This document shows positions 42,961-50,634 of a stretch of 64,000 nucleotides of DNA, in pieces (the stretch's first letter is position 1; each line of letters starts with the position of its first letter). Origin of the DNA: Roseivirga thermotolerans (GTDB lineage Bacteria > Bacteroidota > Bacteroidia > Cytophagales > Cyclobacteriaceae); NCBI RefSeq assembly GCF_014653175.1, contig NZ_BNAG01000002.1, positions 700,140 through 764,139 on the forward strand. Direction: 5' to 3'. The position numbers were made by a program, and so were the translations under genes. Under the pieces are notes generated by a model. That model did no database searches, was not told the DNA's origin, and saw only the letters and a program-made list of their open reading frames with translations.

Positions 42961-43518
42961 TTGCAACAGGTATTTACGGATATTCCGACCAAAACATCGG
43001 TAGAGCAAAAGATAGTGGCCCTTTTGCATGAGGGCGATAAACAGTCTGTCCGGCTCATTTTTAAACACTATGGGGTGGTTCTGCTCAATGTAATTCAACG
43101 AGTAGTAGGGAATAGAGCCATGTCTGAAGAAGTGTTGCAGCAGGTGTTGCTGAAGGTTTGGCAAAATGCCCAATCGTACAATGCTCAAAAAGCAGGGCTA
43201 TACTCTTGGTTGGTGGCTATTAGTAGAAATGCTGCCCTGGATCAGCGAAAGACCAAAGATTTTAAGTTAACCCAAGCCTCTCGCGATGCGCTGGAAGTAA
43301 TGGCTTTAGAGAACAAGGCCGATGCTTCGAACAGTATAGATAAAATGGTTACCGAGCAGTTGTTAGAGCAACTGTCCGATCACTACCAAATATTGATAAA
43401 AATGTCGTTTTTTGAGGGATATTCGCATCAGGAGATTTCCGACACACTCAATATTCCTCTAGGTACGGTAAAGACAAGAATTAGAATGGCTTTAAAACAA
43501 CTGAGAGCTATTATCTAA
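42961..43518 (+). CDS. ECF-type sigma factor
   Basis: A 185-residue RNA polymerase sigma factor. Only a TTG codon at 42961 fits the N-terminus, since an in-frame stop precedes it and no ATG appears before region 2. Region 2 lies at 25-90 (LIFKHYGVVLLNVIQRVVGNRAMSEEVLQQVLLKVWQN ... LYSWLVAISRNAALDQRKTKDF) and region 4 at about 130-182 (LSDHYQILIKMSFFEGYSHQEISDTLNIPLGTVKTRIRMALKQL). This is the SigK/RskA-type arrangement, as the anti-sigma gene begins right after its stop codon. Confidence 0.92.
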   Translation: MQQVFTDIPTKTSVEQKIVALLHEGDKQSVRLIFKHYGVVLLNVIQRVVGNRAMSEEVLQQVLLKVWQNAQSYNAQKAGLYSWLVAISRNAALDQRKTKDFKLTQASRDALEVMALENKADASNSIDKMVTEQLLEQLSDHYQILIKMSFFEGYSHQEISDTLNIPLGTVKTRIRMALKQLRAII

Positions 43519-44334
43519 ATGGATGTGCAAAAATACATAGCGTCTGGTGTGCTGGAGGCCTATTGGGCTGGTGAGTTGAACGAGCAAGAAATGCGCGAGG
43601 TAGAAGCTATGGCCAGTCAGCACCCCGAAGTGAAGCAAGAGCTGGAAGAATTGAGAGAAGCACTTAATGAATTTGCGGCAATGAAAGATGCGTTGCCCGA
43701 TGAAGATGTACTCAATGAAGCCATGAAAGAGGTAGAAGAAAGTGAGCAAAACCGATTTTGGGAAGTTTTGTCTGAAGACGATCGCAGCTTTGTAAAAAGG
43801 GCTAAATTTTCTCTTTGGGCCGTAGCGGCCACTATACTTTTATTGATTAGCCTAGGCTTTAATTTTTACTTTTTTGGACAGTTTCAGCAAGCCAGAGAAG
43901 AACTGGCTCAAGCCAAAGTAGAAAGCCAGCAGCTAGCCCAACAAATATCCGATACCCGGGAAAACCTGGAGTATGCCCAATTGCGCATTGCTCACTTTCT
44001 AAATGAAGATAATATTCATGTGAGGATGGAGGGAGAGGATATTTCGCCCGAGTCTTATGCCAATGTATTCTGGAACAAGAAAACTAATGCCGTCTTCATT
44101 AGTGTAGATAATTTACCGGAACCACCGCATGGTCATCAGTACCAGCTTTGGGCAATTAAGCCTGGTCAACCCCCTATAGATGCCGGAATCTTTGATCATA
44201 ATCAACTTGTTCAGGAGTTAAAGGTAGTAAAAGGCAAGGTGCAGGCTTTTGCTGTTACGCTCGAAAAAGAGGGGGGTAGCCCGGTGGCTACTGTCGACAA
44301 AACCTACGTGAAAGGCTTTTTACAGGCCGGCTAA
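43519..44334 (+). CDS. Anti-sigma factor, RskA-like membrane protein
   Basis: A 271-residue single-pass anti-sigma factor. An N-terminal cytoplasmic zinc-less anti-sigma domain (about 1-70, with VLEAYWAGELNEQEMREVEAMASQHPEVKQELEELREAL) is followed by a transmembrane helix at about 98-115 (FSLWAVAATILLLISLGFNFYFF). A coiled coil and then the periplasmic RskA C-terminal domain complete it (VFWNKKTNAVFISVDNLPEPPHGHQYQLWAIKPGQPPIDAGIFD). Its start codon abuts the sigma factor stop. It holds the sigma factor at the membrane until a signal cleaves or releases it. Confidence 0.92.
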   Translation: MDVQKYIASGVLEAYWAGELNEQEMREVEAMASQHPEVKQELEELREALNEFAAMKDALPDEDVLNEAMKEVEESEQNRFWEVLSEDDRSFVKRAKFSLWAVAATILLLISLGFNFYFFGQFQQAREELAQAKVESQQLAQQISDTRENLEYAQLRIAHFLNEDNIHVRMEGEDISPESYANVFWNKKTNAVFISVDNLPEPPHGHQYQLWAIKPGQPPIDAGIFDHNQLVQELKVVKGKVQAFAVTLEKEGGSPVATVDKTYVKGFLQAG

Positions 44335-44426
44335 ATCTTTTGGCTCCAATAATTCATCTGGTCTATTTCTACCTAACTAATTTTTTTAAATTCTAAGTGA
44401 CTGATTATTAGATATTTAAAATTTCT

Positions 44427-44456
44427 TGTTTAATTTTTTAGAAAAAATATTAAACA
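44427..44456. promoter_or_regulatory. AT-rich inverted repeat in front of the fasciclin gene
   Basis: TGTTTAAT (44427-44434) and ATTAAACA (44449-44456) form a perfect inverted repeat with TTTTTT/AAAAAA runs inside. It lies 69-98 bases before the fasciclin start and 93 bases after the anti-sigma stop. It may terminate the sigma operon or be part of the fasciclin promoter. Nothing else is evident in this 190-base gap. Confidence 0.3.
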
Positions 44457-44524
44457 CAAAAATCCATTCAGGTAAGTGAGGTCGTAACTGGGATAGAAAA
44501 CAACAACAAATAACTATCCGAATT

Positions 44525-45025
44525 ATGAAAACACAGAGATTAATGAAAGTAGTACTGGGTGCATTTTTGTTTCTTACCTGCATGACAGGCCAAACCCAAG
44601 CTCAAACCAAAGACATCGTAGATATGGCCGCAGGCAACGAAAATCTTTCCACGTTGGTGGCTGCAGTAAAGGCTGCAGGTCTGGTTGAGACCCTGAAAGG
44701 GGATGGCCCTTTTACCGTATTTGCTCCAACCAACGAAGCCTTTGCAGCGTTACCTGACGGCACATTGGAAATGTTGCTGAAACCTGAAAACAAAGACAAA
44801 CTGATAGCCATTCTCACCTACCATGTGGTAGCAGCAAAAGTGATGTCTACCGATTTGTCCAATGGTCAGAAGGCAAAAACGGTTCAGGGCGAACAAGTAT
44901 CGGTTATGATTAATAATGGCCGAGTGATGATTAGCGGAGCACAGGTAGTAGTGGCCGATGTAAAAGCTTCTAACGGGGTAGTACACGTTATCAATAAAGT
45001 AATACTACCACCTAGTATGAAATAA
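44525..45025 (+). CDS. Secreted fasciclin (FAS1) domain protein
   Basis: A 166-residue exported protein: signal peptide to about 26 ([19 protein letters not shown]), then one FAS1 domain with the usual marks, the H1 region [25 protein letters not shown], the YHVV box, and the C-terminal [19 protein letters not shown]1 domains mediate adhesion. The preceding ECF sigma/anti-sigma pair probably controls it, as FAS1 genes and anti-sigma factors with RskA domains often occur together. Confidence 0.93.
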   Translation: MKTQRLMKVVLGAFLFLTCMTGQTQAQTKDIVDMAAGNENLSTLVAAVKAAGLVETLKGDGPFTVFAPTNEAFAALPDGTLEMLLKPENKDKLIAILTYHVVAAKVMSTDLSNGQKAKTVQGEQVSVMINNGRVMISGAQVVVADVKASNGVVHVINKVILPPSMK

Positions 45026-45099
45026 AGACTCACGGGCTTAGTAGAGGCAGAGTTCGAAGCATTTGTCAACGGTATAGCCAAGATGAAAGCAAGTTGAGC

Positions 45100-45130
45100 G
45101 GCAGGTGCGTAAAGAACCTGCCTCTTTTTG
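45100..45130 (+). terminator. Intrinsic terminator after the fasciclin gene
   Basis: Perfect 7-bp stem GGCAGGT / ACCTGCC with a 9-nt loop, followed by TCTTTTTG. It lies 75 bases after the stop codon, with an additional AGAGGCAG/CTGCCTCT outer pairing. Confidence 0.8.
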
Positions 45131-45190
45131 TTTATGCCCTCAACCACTTTTAGGTTTTGAAGCTAAGGGAGCAATGCTTAACATTGGCAT

Positions 45191-46039
45191 ATGAAGGTAA
45201 TCGAATGTCCGAGAGATGCCATGCAGGGAATAAATGAGTTTATTCCTACTCAGAAGAAAACTGACTACATCAATGAGTTGCTGAAGGTGGGGTTCGACAC
45301 TATAGATTTTGGAAGCTTTGTTTCTCCTAAGGCGATTCCTCAGATGCGAGATACTGCCCAAGTGTTAGAAGGGCTTCACTTGTCAAGCACTACCTCTAAG
45401 TTGTTGGCCATTGTGGCCAACCTTAGAGGAGCCACCGATGCTGTTAGCTTTGAAGCCATAAGTTATCTGGGATTTCCGTTGTCAATTTCAGAAACCTTTC
45501 AGCAACGCAATACCAACAAAAGCATAGGGGAGGCCCTGACCCAATTGGCCGAAATTCAGAACCTGTGTGTTAAGCATAATAGAGTACTCGTTACCTATAT
45601 ATCAATGGGCTTTGGTAACCCATATAATGAGCCGTTCAATGAAGAAATTGTTTCGGCCTTTGTAGAGAAGCTTGCCAATCTTGATATTAGAATAATTAGT
45701 TTATCTGATACCATTGGAGTTGCTGAACCACAGGTAATTAAACGTATTTTTAAAAATAGTATAACCGCCTACCCAACTATAGAATTTGGAGCACATTTTC
45801 ACTCCACTCCGCAAACGGCCAGGGAAAAAATAATAGCTGCATTAGAGTCCGGGTGTCAGCGCTTCGACTCGGCCATAAAGGGTTTTGGAGGTTGCCCTAT
45901 GGCCAAAGATGAACTTACGGGAAACATCGCTACCGAGGTGTTGTTAGAGACACTCGGAGAAAGAGGGGTTGCTCCCGCCTTTAATCAAGAAGCTTTCGAC
46001 CGCTCATTAATAAAAAGCCTGGAGGTATTTCCGTCATGA
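45191..46039 (+). CDS. Hydroxymethylglutaryl-CoA lyase family enzyme
   Basis: A 282-residue TIM-barrel lyase that cleaves HMG-CoA to acetyl-CoA and acetoacetate, in leucine or ketone-body catabolism. The active-site Arg-Asp is in ECPRDAMQG at the N-terminus. The metal-binding His pair is in GAHFHSTPQ, and the flexible-loop Cys is in GFGGCPMAKDELTGNIATE. The N-terminus is compact, lacking a leader peptide. Its stop overlaps the following serine hydrolase start by four bases. Confidence 0.9.
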   Translation: MKVIECPRDAMQGINEFIPTQKKTDYINELLKVGFDTIDFGSFVSPKAIPQMRDTAQVLEGLHLSSTTSKLLAIVANLRGATDAVSFEAISYLGFPLSISETFQQRNTNKSIGEALTQLAEIQNLCVKHNRVLVTYISMGFGNPYNEPFNEEIVSAFVEKLANLDIRIISLSDTIGVAEPQVIKRIFKNSITAYPTIEFGAHFHSTPQTAREKIIAALESGCQRFDSAIKGFGGCPMAKDELTGNIATEVLLETLGERGVAPAFNQEAFDRSLIKSLEVFPS

Positions 46040-47382
46040 AGAAAGTAAGCCTTGTTATAATGATACTCGCCTGTAGTGCGAGTGTAGGCCTTGCACAAAA
46101 GAGTCTGAATAGAAGCATGGGAGGTTTAAGCTACGGCAGCCCGGAGCAGGTAGGTATAAACGGAGAAGTGCTCAGTAGGGAAATTGAGCGAATAATTACT
46201 CAAGCCATAGACTCTATGGCATTTCCGGGAGCTCAGGTACTGCTGGCCAAAGGAGGCGTTATATTTTATCAGGGAACCTTCGGATATCATACCTATGACA
46301 GCTTACAGCCTGTGCAACCCACCGATCTGTACGATCTGGCTTCGGTTACTAAAGTTACGGCAGCAACTCTTGCGCTCATGAAACTCTACGATGACGGTTT
46401 GTTTGACTTAGATAAAACGTTTAGCCATTACTTTCCAAGAATTGCTCGCGGAGCTAAGAAAGACTTAACCATGCGCGAAATATTGGCCCATCAGGCAGGA
46501 CTTAAGGCATGGATTCCTTACTGGTCAGAGTCGCAACGAAAGAATGGCAAGTGGCGCTGGAATACCGTTAAAACCGACTCTTCCAGGCGTTTTCCTCATC
46601 GGTTGGAGGGAACAGACCTATGGTTGCACAAGAATTTTAAAGAAAGGAAAATATATAAGGCCATTAGAAAATCAGAAGTAAGCGAAGAGAAGAAGTACCT
46701 GTATTCCGGATTGGTATTTTACCTTTTTCCTGACTTGGTGGAGAGGCTTACGGGAGAGCCATTTGATGAATACCTGAGAAAACACTTCTATGAGCCTCTT
46801 GGAGCGGAAACACTCGGTTTTAATCCATTGAACCGCTTTCCTTCTGAACGCATTGTGCCTACCGAGAAGGATACTTTTTTCCGAAAAACACAACTGCATG
46901 GAGTAGTGCACGATGAGGGTGCGGCCATGATGTTGGGTGTATCGGGAAATGCTGGCTTGTTTAGTAATGCCCACGATTTGGCCAAGGTGTATCAAATGTT
47001 GCTGAATGGCGGAGAATACGAGGGGAAAACCTATTTAAGCACTGCTACAATAGAGGAATTTACAAGAGTACAATTTCCGGAAAACGGCAATCGAAGAGGA
47101 CTAGGTTTTGACAAGCCCTTGTTAGAATACAACGAACGAATTAGTAGTGTGGCGAGAGGGGCCATGCCTTCCAGTTATGGGCATACGGGCTATACTGGTA
47201 CACTGGTTTGGGCCGACCCTGACTACGACTTGCTCTTTATCTTTTTATCGAACCGAGTATTTCCAACCCGAAACAACAGTAAGATATACAATTTAAATGT
47301 GAGACCTTCTATTCACAACTTGGTGTACGAGCTGTTGCGAATTGCTGATGGTACCTATACCATCGGTACCCATTGGAACTAA
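46036..47382 (+). CDS. Secreted serine hydrolase (beta-lactamase-related)
   Basis: A 448-residue exported enzyme of the class-C beta-lactamase/DD-carboxypeptidase fold. A signal peptide (VSLVIMILACSASVGLAQ) precedes the SxxK motif SVTK (LASVTKVTAAT, near residue 107), a YSG motif (YLYSGLVFYLFPDLVERLTG), and HTGYTGTLVW near the C-terminus as the HxG equivalent. In several Bacteroidota this domain is fused to a glycoside hydrolase family 3 enzyme, but here it is free-standing. It is translationally coupled to the lyase gene, although a metabolic link is not obvious. Confidence 0.9.
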   Translation: MKKVSLVIMILACSASVGLAQKSLNRSMGGLSYGSPEQVGINGEVLSREIERIITQAIDSMAFPGAQVLLAKGGVIFYQGTFGYHTYDSLQPVQPTDLYDLASVTKVTAATLALMKLYDDGLFDLDKTFSHYFPRIARGAKKDLTMREILAHQAGLKAWIPYWSESQRKNGKWRWNTVKTDSSRRFPHRLEGTDLWLHKNFKERKIYKAIRKSEVSEEKKYLYSGLVFYLFPDLVERLTGEPFDEYLRKHFYEPLGAETLGFNPLNRFPSERIVPTEKDTFFRKTQLHGVVHDEGAAMMLGVSGNAGLFSNAHDLAKVYQMLLNGGEYEGKTYLSTATIEEFTRVQFPENGNRRGLGFDKPLLEYNERISSVARGAMPSSYGHTGYTGTLVWADPDYDLLFIFLSNRVFPTRNNSKIYNLNVRPSIHNLVYELLRIADGTYTIGTHWN

Positions 47383-47398
47383 TCAGTCAGCGTAGTAG

Positions 47399-47418
47399 GA
47401 GATAAGAATATCTCTTTT
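47399..47418 (+). terminator. Small intrinsic terminator hairpin
   Basis: Stem GAGATA / TATCTC with AGAA loop followed by TTTT. It lies 16 bases after the serine hydrolase stop codon and before the convergent secreted-protein gene. Confidence 0.5.
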
Positions 47419-47429
47419 GTGTAAAGTAT

Positions 47430-47915
47430 CTAGTACCACCGGTAAAGTTTCTTGTAGTCTTTGAAGAATCTTTTTACAGTTTTTCTGGTGTATTTGAGGT
47501 TGCTCCTGAAGTCTCTATACCCTTCAAGCTCATCTAACTGCAGGAAGATATTTATACCGTCAAGATTTAAGCTTCTGCCACACATGGACGCACTCTGTTG
47601 TCCTTTAAACACATTGCTAAAAATATACCAGGTCTGACCAATTTCAAACCCAAGAGAGCAAGACGTGTTTTGACTGTCGGTTCTGATTTCAATGAGATCC
47701 TTGTCTGCGTTAAAAAGATCTTCATCGACACGAAAAGTGATGATTACCTTCCATTCGTTGTCCGGTATTTTTTCTACGGAAGCAACAGTACCTATGAAAA
47801 CAGATGTGGAGTCGGTGAGCATGGCTTTTTTTAAAGGCTTGGCTTTAGAACAACTGCAAGCAAGGGAGGTTGAGTTTAAAGAAACCAGAAGAAGAATGAT
47901 TAAGGATGTCCGCAC
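47430..47915 (-). CDS. Small secreted protein resembling TIMP/NTR domains
   Basis: A 161-residue secreted protein. After the signal peptide (IILLLVSLNSTSLA) the mature chain begins CSCSKAKPLKKAM, followed by an OB-like strand set (SVFIGTVASVEKIPDNEWKVIITFRVDEDLF ... IEIRTDSQNTSCSLGFEIGQTWYIFSNVF). A Cys-x-Cys at the very N-terminus followed by this strand pattern is the arrangement of tissue-inhibitor-of-metalloproteinase/netrin domains. Bacterial homologues of unknown target exist. It is isolated between convergent genes. Confidence 0.7.
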   Translation of the reverse strand: MRTSLIILLLVSLNSTSLACSCSKAKPLKKAMLTDSTSVFIGTVASVEKIPDNEWKVIITFRVDEDLFNADKDLIEIRTDSQNTSCSLGFEIGQTWYIFSNVFKGQQSASMCGRSLNLDGINIFLQLDELEGYRDFRSNLKYTRKTVKRFFKDYKKLYRWY

Positions 47916-48017
47916 GTATTAGAAACAATCAGTACGAGTCAAACCAGTATTATCTTAGGGAAGAATTGTTATCAAAGCCCTTTAGATACAATCAGTATTA
48001 ACTTCCATAATCTTTAG

Positions 48018-49124
48018 CTAAACCAATCGATATTCTTTTCCGGGGAGCGGTTTTACAAGGCCTTCGAATTCCAATTGCAACAGAATGGAAGCCAACTGAT
48101 TTAGTTGAGTTTCACTTTGCCAGCTAAGTTCATCAATGTGCATTTGCTGGCCATTTCTCATAAGAATATCCAGCACCTTTTTTTGAGGCGGAGGCAAATG
48201 GTCAAAGCTTCTGGCCTTAGGCTTGGAGTCTGTAGCCGATTCAAGGTCCCAGTTTAGACTCTCTTCTATGTCTTTAAAACTCGTATAAATGCAGGCTTTG
48301 AAGTTTCGGATCAGCAGGTTGCAACCCTCCGAATAGCTTTTGCCTAGTTCGCCAGGTACGGCAAATACCGGTTTGTCATAGCTATAGGCGATATTGGCCG
48401 AAATGAGAGCGCCTCCTTTGGCAGCAGCCTCAACCACTATAAGTGCATCGGAAAGGCCTGCAATAATACGGTTTCGGGCAGGGAACAACCGGGCATCGGC
48501 TTTAGTGCCAACCGGATACTCACTAATGAGGCCTCCTCGGTCCAGCATTTTTTCGGCAATGTGGCGATGGGCGGTAGGGTATATGGTATCGAGACCGCAA
48601 GCTAACACGCCAAAGGTAGCCAGGTTGTACTTCAGTGATGCTTCATGGCTTTTTACATCGATTCCATAGGCCAACCCGGAAATTATTACAGATTCAGAGC
48701 TCTTCGCATTTTCGACAATTCGCTCGGTTTGAGCCAGTCCGTATTTGGTGGCTTTGCGAGTACCAACAATGCCGAGAATACGCGCAGTGTTGAGTTTAGG
48801 GTTTCCCTTGGTATAAAGCACTATTGGGGCATCGAGAATAGACTTTAACCGGCTCGGGTAAGAGTCTTCTTTGTAATAGTGGGTGTTAATGTTAAGCTTT
48901 TCCGAATGCTCTAAAATGCGGTCTGCTTTCTTTAGCCATTGCTCTTCACCGCTGATAAGGTCGGCAAGTTTTTGGCCCAGGCCGTTTACCTTGGTTAGGC
49001 GGCCTTTGGTAGCTTTAAAAATGTTTTGAGGGGTCTCAAAGTGGTTAATCAATTGCCGGGCCAGCACGGGGCCAATTCCTGGAATAAGAGAAAGCGCCAC
49101 CTGATAGCGCTTGTCGTCACTCAT
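48018..49124 (-). CDS. dprA: DNA-processing protein DprA
   Basis: A 368-residue DprA that loads RecA onto incoming single-stranded DNA during natural transformation. N-terminal helix-hairpin-helix-like segments (SLIPGIGPVLARQLINHFETPQNIF, GRLTKVNGLGQKLADLI) precede the Rossmann-fold core (ILGIVGTRKATKYGLAQTERIV, ESVIISGLAYGIDVKSHEASLKYNLATFGVLACGLDTIYP, LFPARNRIIAGLSDALIVVEAAAKGGALISANIAYSYDKPVFAVPG). A C-terminal winged-helix (DILMRNGQQMHIDELSWQSE) ends the protein. Its start overlaps the MerR-like gene end by 4 bases. Confidence 0.96.
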   Translation of the reverse strand: MSDDKRYQVALSLIPGIGPVLARQLINHFETPQNIFKATKGRLTKVNGLGQKLADLISGEEQWLKKADRILEHSEKLNINTHYYKEDSYPSRLKSILDAPIVLYTKGNPKLNTARILGIVGTRKATKYGLAQTERIVENAKSSESVIISGLAYGIDVKSHEASLKYNLATFGVLACGLDTIYPTAHRHIAEKMLDRGGLISEYPVGTKADARLFPARNRIIAGLSDALIVVEAAAKGGALISANIAYSYDKPVFAVPGELGKSYSEGCNLLIRNFKACIYTSFKDIEESLNWDLESATDSKPKARSFDHLPPPQKKVLDILMRNGQQMHIDELSWQSETQLNQLASILLQLEFEGLVKPLPGKEYRLV

Positions 49125-49459
49125 GGAAGGTTGTTCTTCATTTCCATTAAAAACTCCCGAATACGTTTTAGTGAGGCAACCATCTCTGCTTTGTCGTCTA
49201 TACTGTCTTTGCTGGCCTTTATGTGTTCATAGGCACCTTGAAGAGTATACCCTTTTTCCTTAACCAGATGGTAAACGAGCTTCAGCTTTTTGAGATCGTC
49301 TTGTGTGTATTTACGGTTTCCTTTGGCGTTTTTTTTGGGGCGGATAAAATCAAACTGTGTTTCCCAAAAACGAATTAAAGAGGTAGCCACCCCCAACTCT
49401 TTGGCCACTTCACCAATGGTGAAATACTTCTTCTCTATAGGCTTCTCTTTGTACGGCAT
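49121..49459 (-). CDS. MerR-family transcriptional regulator
   Basis: A 112-residue regulator with the N-terminal MerR winged helix KKYFTIGEVAKELGVATSLIRFWETQFDFIRPKKNAKGNRKYTQDDLKKLKLVYHLVKEKGYTLQGAYEHIK. A short C-terminal helix follows. No Cys or ligand-binding domain is present, so it is a small MerR-like DNA-binding protein of the type usually found with dprA and M23 peptidase genes in Bacteroidota. The target is unknown. Confidence 0.9.
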   Translation of the reverse strand: MPYKEKPIEKKYFTIGEVAKELGVATSLIRFWETQFDFIRPKKNAKGNRKYTQDDLKKLKLVYHLVKEKGYTLQGAYEHIKASKDSIDDKAEMVASLKRIREFLMEMKNNLP

Positions 49460-49530
49460 ATCAACTAGTTACGAAAATAACCAAAACAATTACTTTAAGA
49501 ATAAGTCTGTCAAAGAATCTCTAAAAAAGC

Positions 49531-50523
49531 TTATTGGTTGGCATAAGAACCCAGCGATTGGTTTTCGATAGAAGCAAGTCTGAGAATCTCTTCGTATTGA
49601 TTAGAATCCAGATCCATGTAAAAGTAGTTTACGGGGTTTACGGCTCTGCCGTTAATGTGTACTTCGTAGTGTACGTGCGGGGCGGTAGACTTACCCGTGT
49701 TGCCCACATATCCAATGACCTGACCGCGTTTTACGGTTTCGCCATTGCGCACGTTGAACTTACTCATGTGTCCGTATACTGTTTCAAAACCAAAGCCATG
49801 ATCTATTTTGATGTGCCAGCCCAATCCGCTAAAATCCCTTTTGGTCAATACCACTTTACCATCGGCTGTGGCGTAAATAGGGGTGCCCTGTTCGGCAGAA
49901 AAGTCTACTCCGTAGTGCATGCGTTTCACTTTCAGAACAGGGTCGGTACGCATACCAAAACCAGATGAAAATCTTCTCAGGTCATCGTTAGAAACCGGCT
50001 GAATAGCTGGCATGGCCGCATAATAAGCATCCTTATTTTTAGCCAGTTGCATTATTTCATCGTAAGATTTGGTTTGGATATACATTTTCTTCTTTACCCT
50101 ATCCAACTTATCCAGTGTGCCAATCACCAGGTCTTTGTTCGATAAGTCACTTTCCAGTAAGTTTCTGTATTTTAAAACTCCACCCGAACCCGCTTCTCGC
50201 ACGGTCTCAGGAATAGGTTCGGCCTCAAAAACCGTTCGGTATACCTGGTCATCTTTTTGTTGAAGCACCTTTAGCATTTGGTCCATACCTTCCAGTTGCT
50301 CTTGAGTAAACTCATAGTAGAGCTTCAGTTCTTCATTTTCTTTTTTCAGCGCCAGCTCCTTAGGAGAGTCGAAATATTTGGAGAGAACTACGATAATGCC
50401 AATGGCTAAAACAATGGAGAGGGAAATAAAGCCCAAGGCGTTGATCACTACATCTCGTTTTTTTACCTTGATCCGCTCGTATTTGCAGGTCTCGGTATCG
50501 TAGTAATATTTTATTTTTGACAT
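49531..50523 (-). CDS. M23-family zinc metallopeptidase, membrane-anchored
   Basis: A 330-residue LytM-type endopeptidase that cuts peptidoglycan cross-links or regulates amidases. The ATG at 50523 (MSKIKYYYDTETCKYERIKVKKRD) is preferred to a frame extension to 50616 that lies in the alaS promoter region. A single transmembrane segment follows (VVINALGFISLSIVLAIGIIVVL), then coiled coils (ALKKENEELKLYYEFTQEQLEGMDQMLKVLQQKDDQ). The M23 domain is at about 190-310 with zinc-site motifs HYGVDFSAEQGTPIYATADGKV and HVHYEVHINGRAVNP. Confidence 0.92.
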   Translation of the reverse strand: MSKIKYYYDTETCKYERIKVKKRDVVINALGFISLSIVLAIGIIVVLSKYFDSPKELALKKENEELKLYYEFTQEQLEGMDQMLKVLQQKDDQVYRTVFEAEPIPETVREAGSGGVLKYRNLLESDLSNKDLVIGTLDKLDRVKKKMYIQTKSYDEIMQLAKNKDAYYAAMPAIQPVSNDDLRRFSSGFGMRTDPVLKVKRMHYGVDFSAEQGTPIYATADGKVVLTKRDFSGLGWHIKIDHGFGFETVYGHMSKFNVRNGETVKRGQVIGYVGNTGKSTAPHVHYEVHINGRAVNPVNYFYMDLDSNQYEEILRLASIENQSLGSYANQ

Positions 50524-50547
50524 TAAGAATCCTTTTTGAAAATCTCC

Positions 50548-50555
50548 TAATTTTG
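50548..50555 (+). promoter_or_regulatory. -7 box of alaS (TAATTTTG)
   Basis: Exact TAnnTTTG match 79 bases before the alaS ATG, in the gap between the divergent M23 and alaS genes. No good -33 partner. Confidence 0.4.
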
Positions 50556-50634
50556 TGCCCTTGCGCAGCTTTTTAGGCTTCAACAAAAGTAACAATTTTA
50601 TTCTAACACAAACCACCTAATCAACGGTTCTGCT

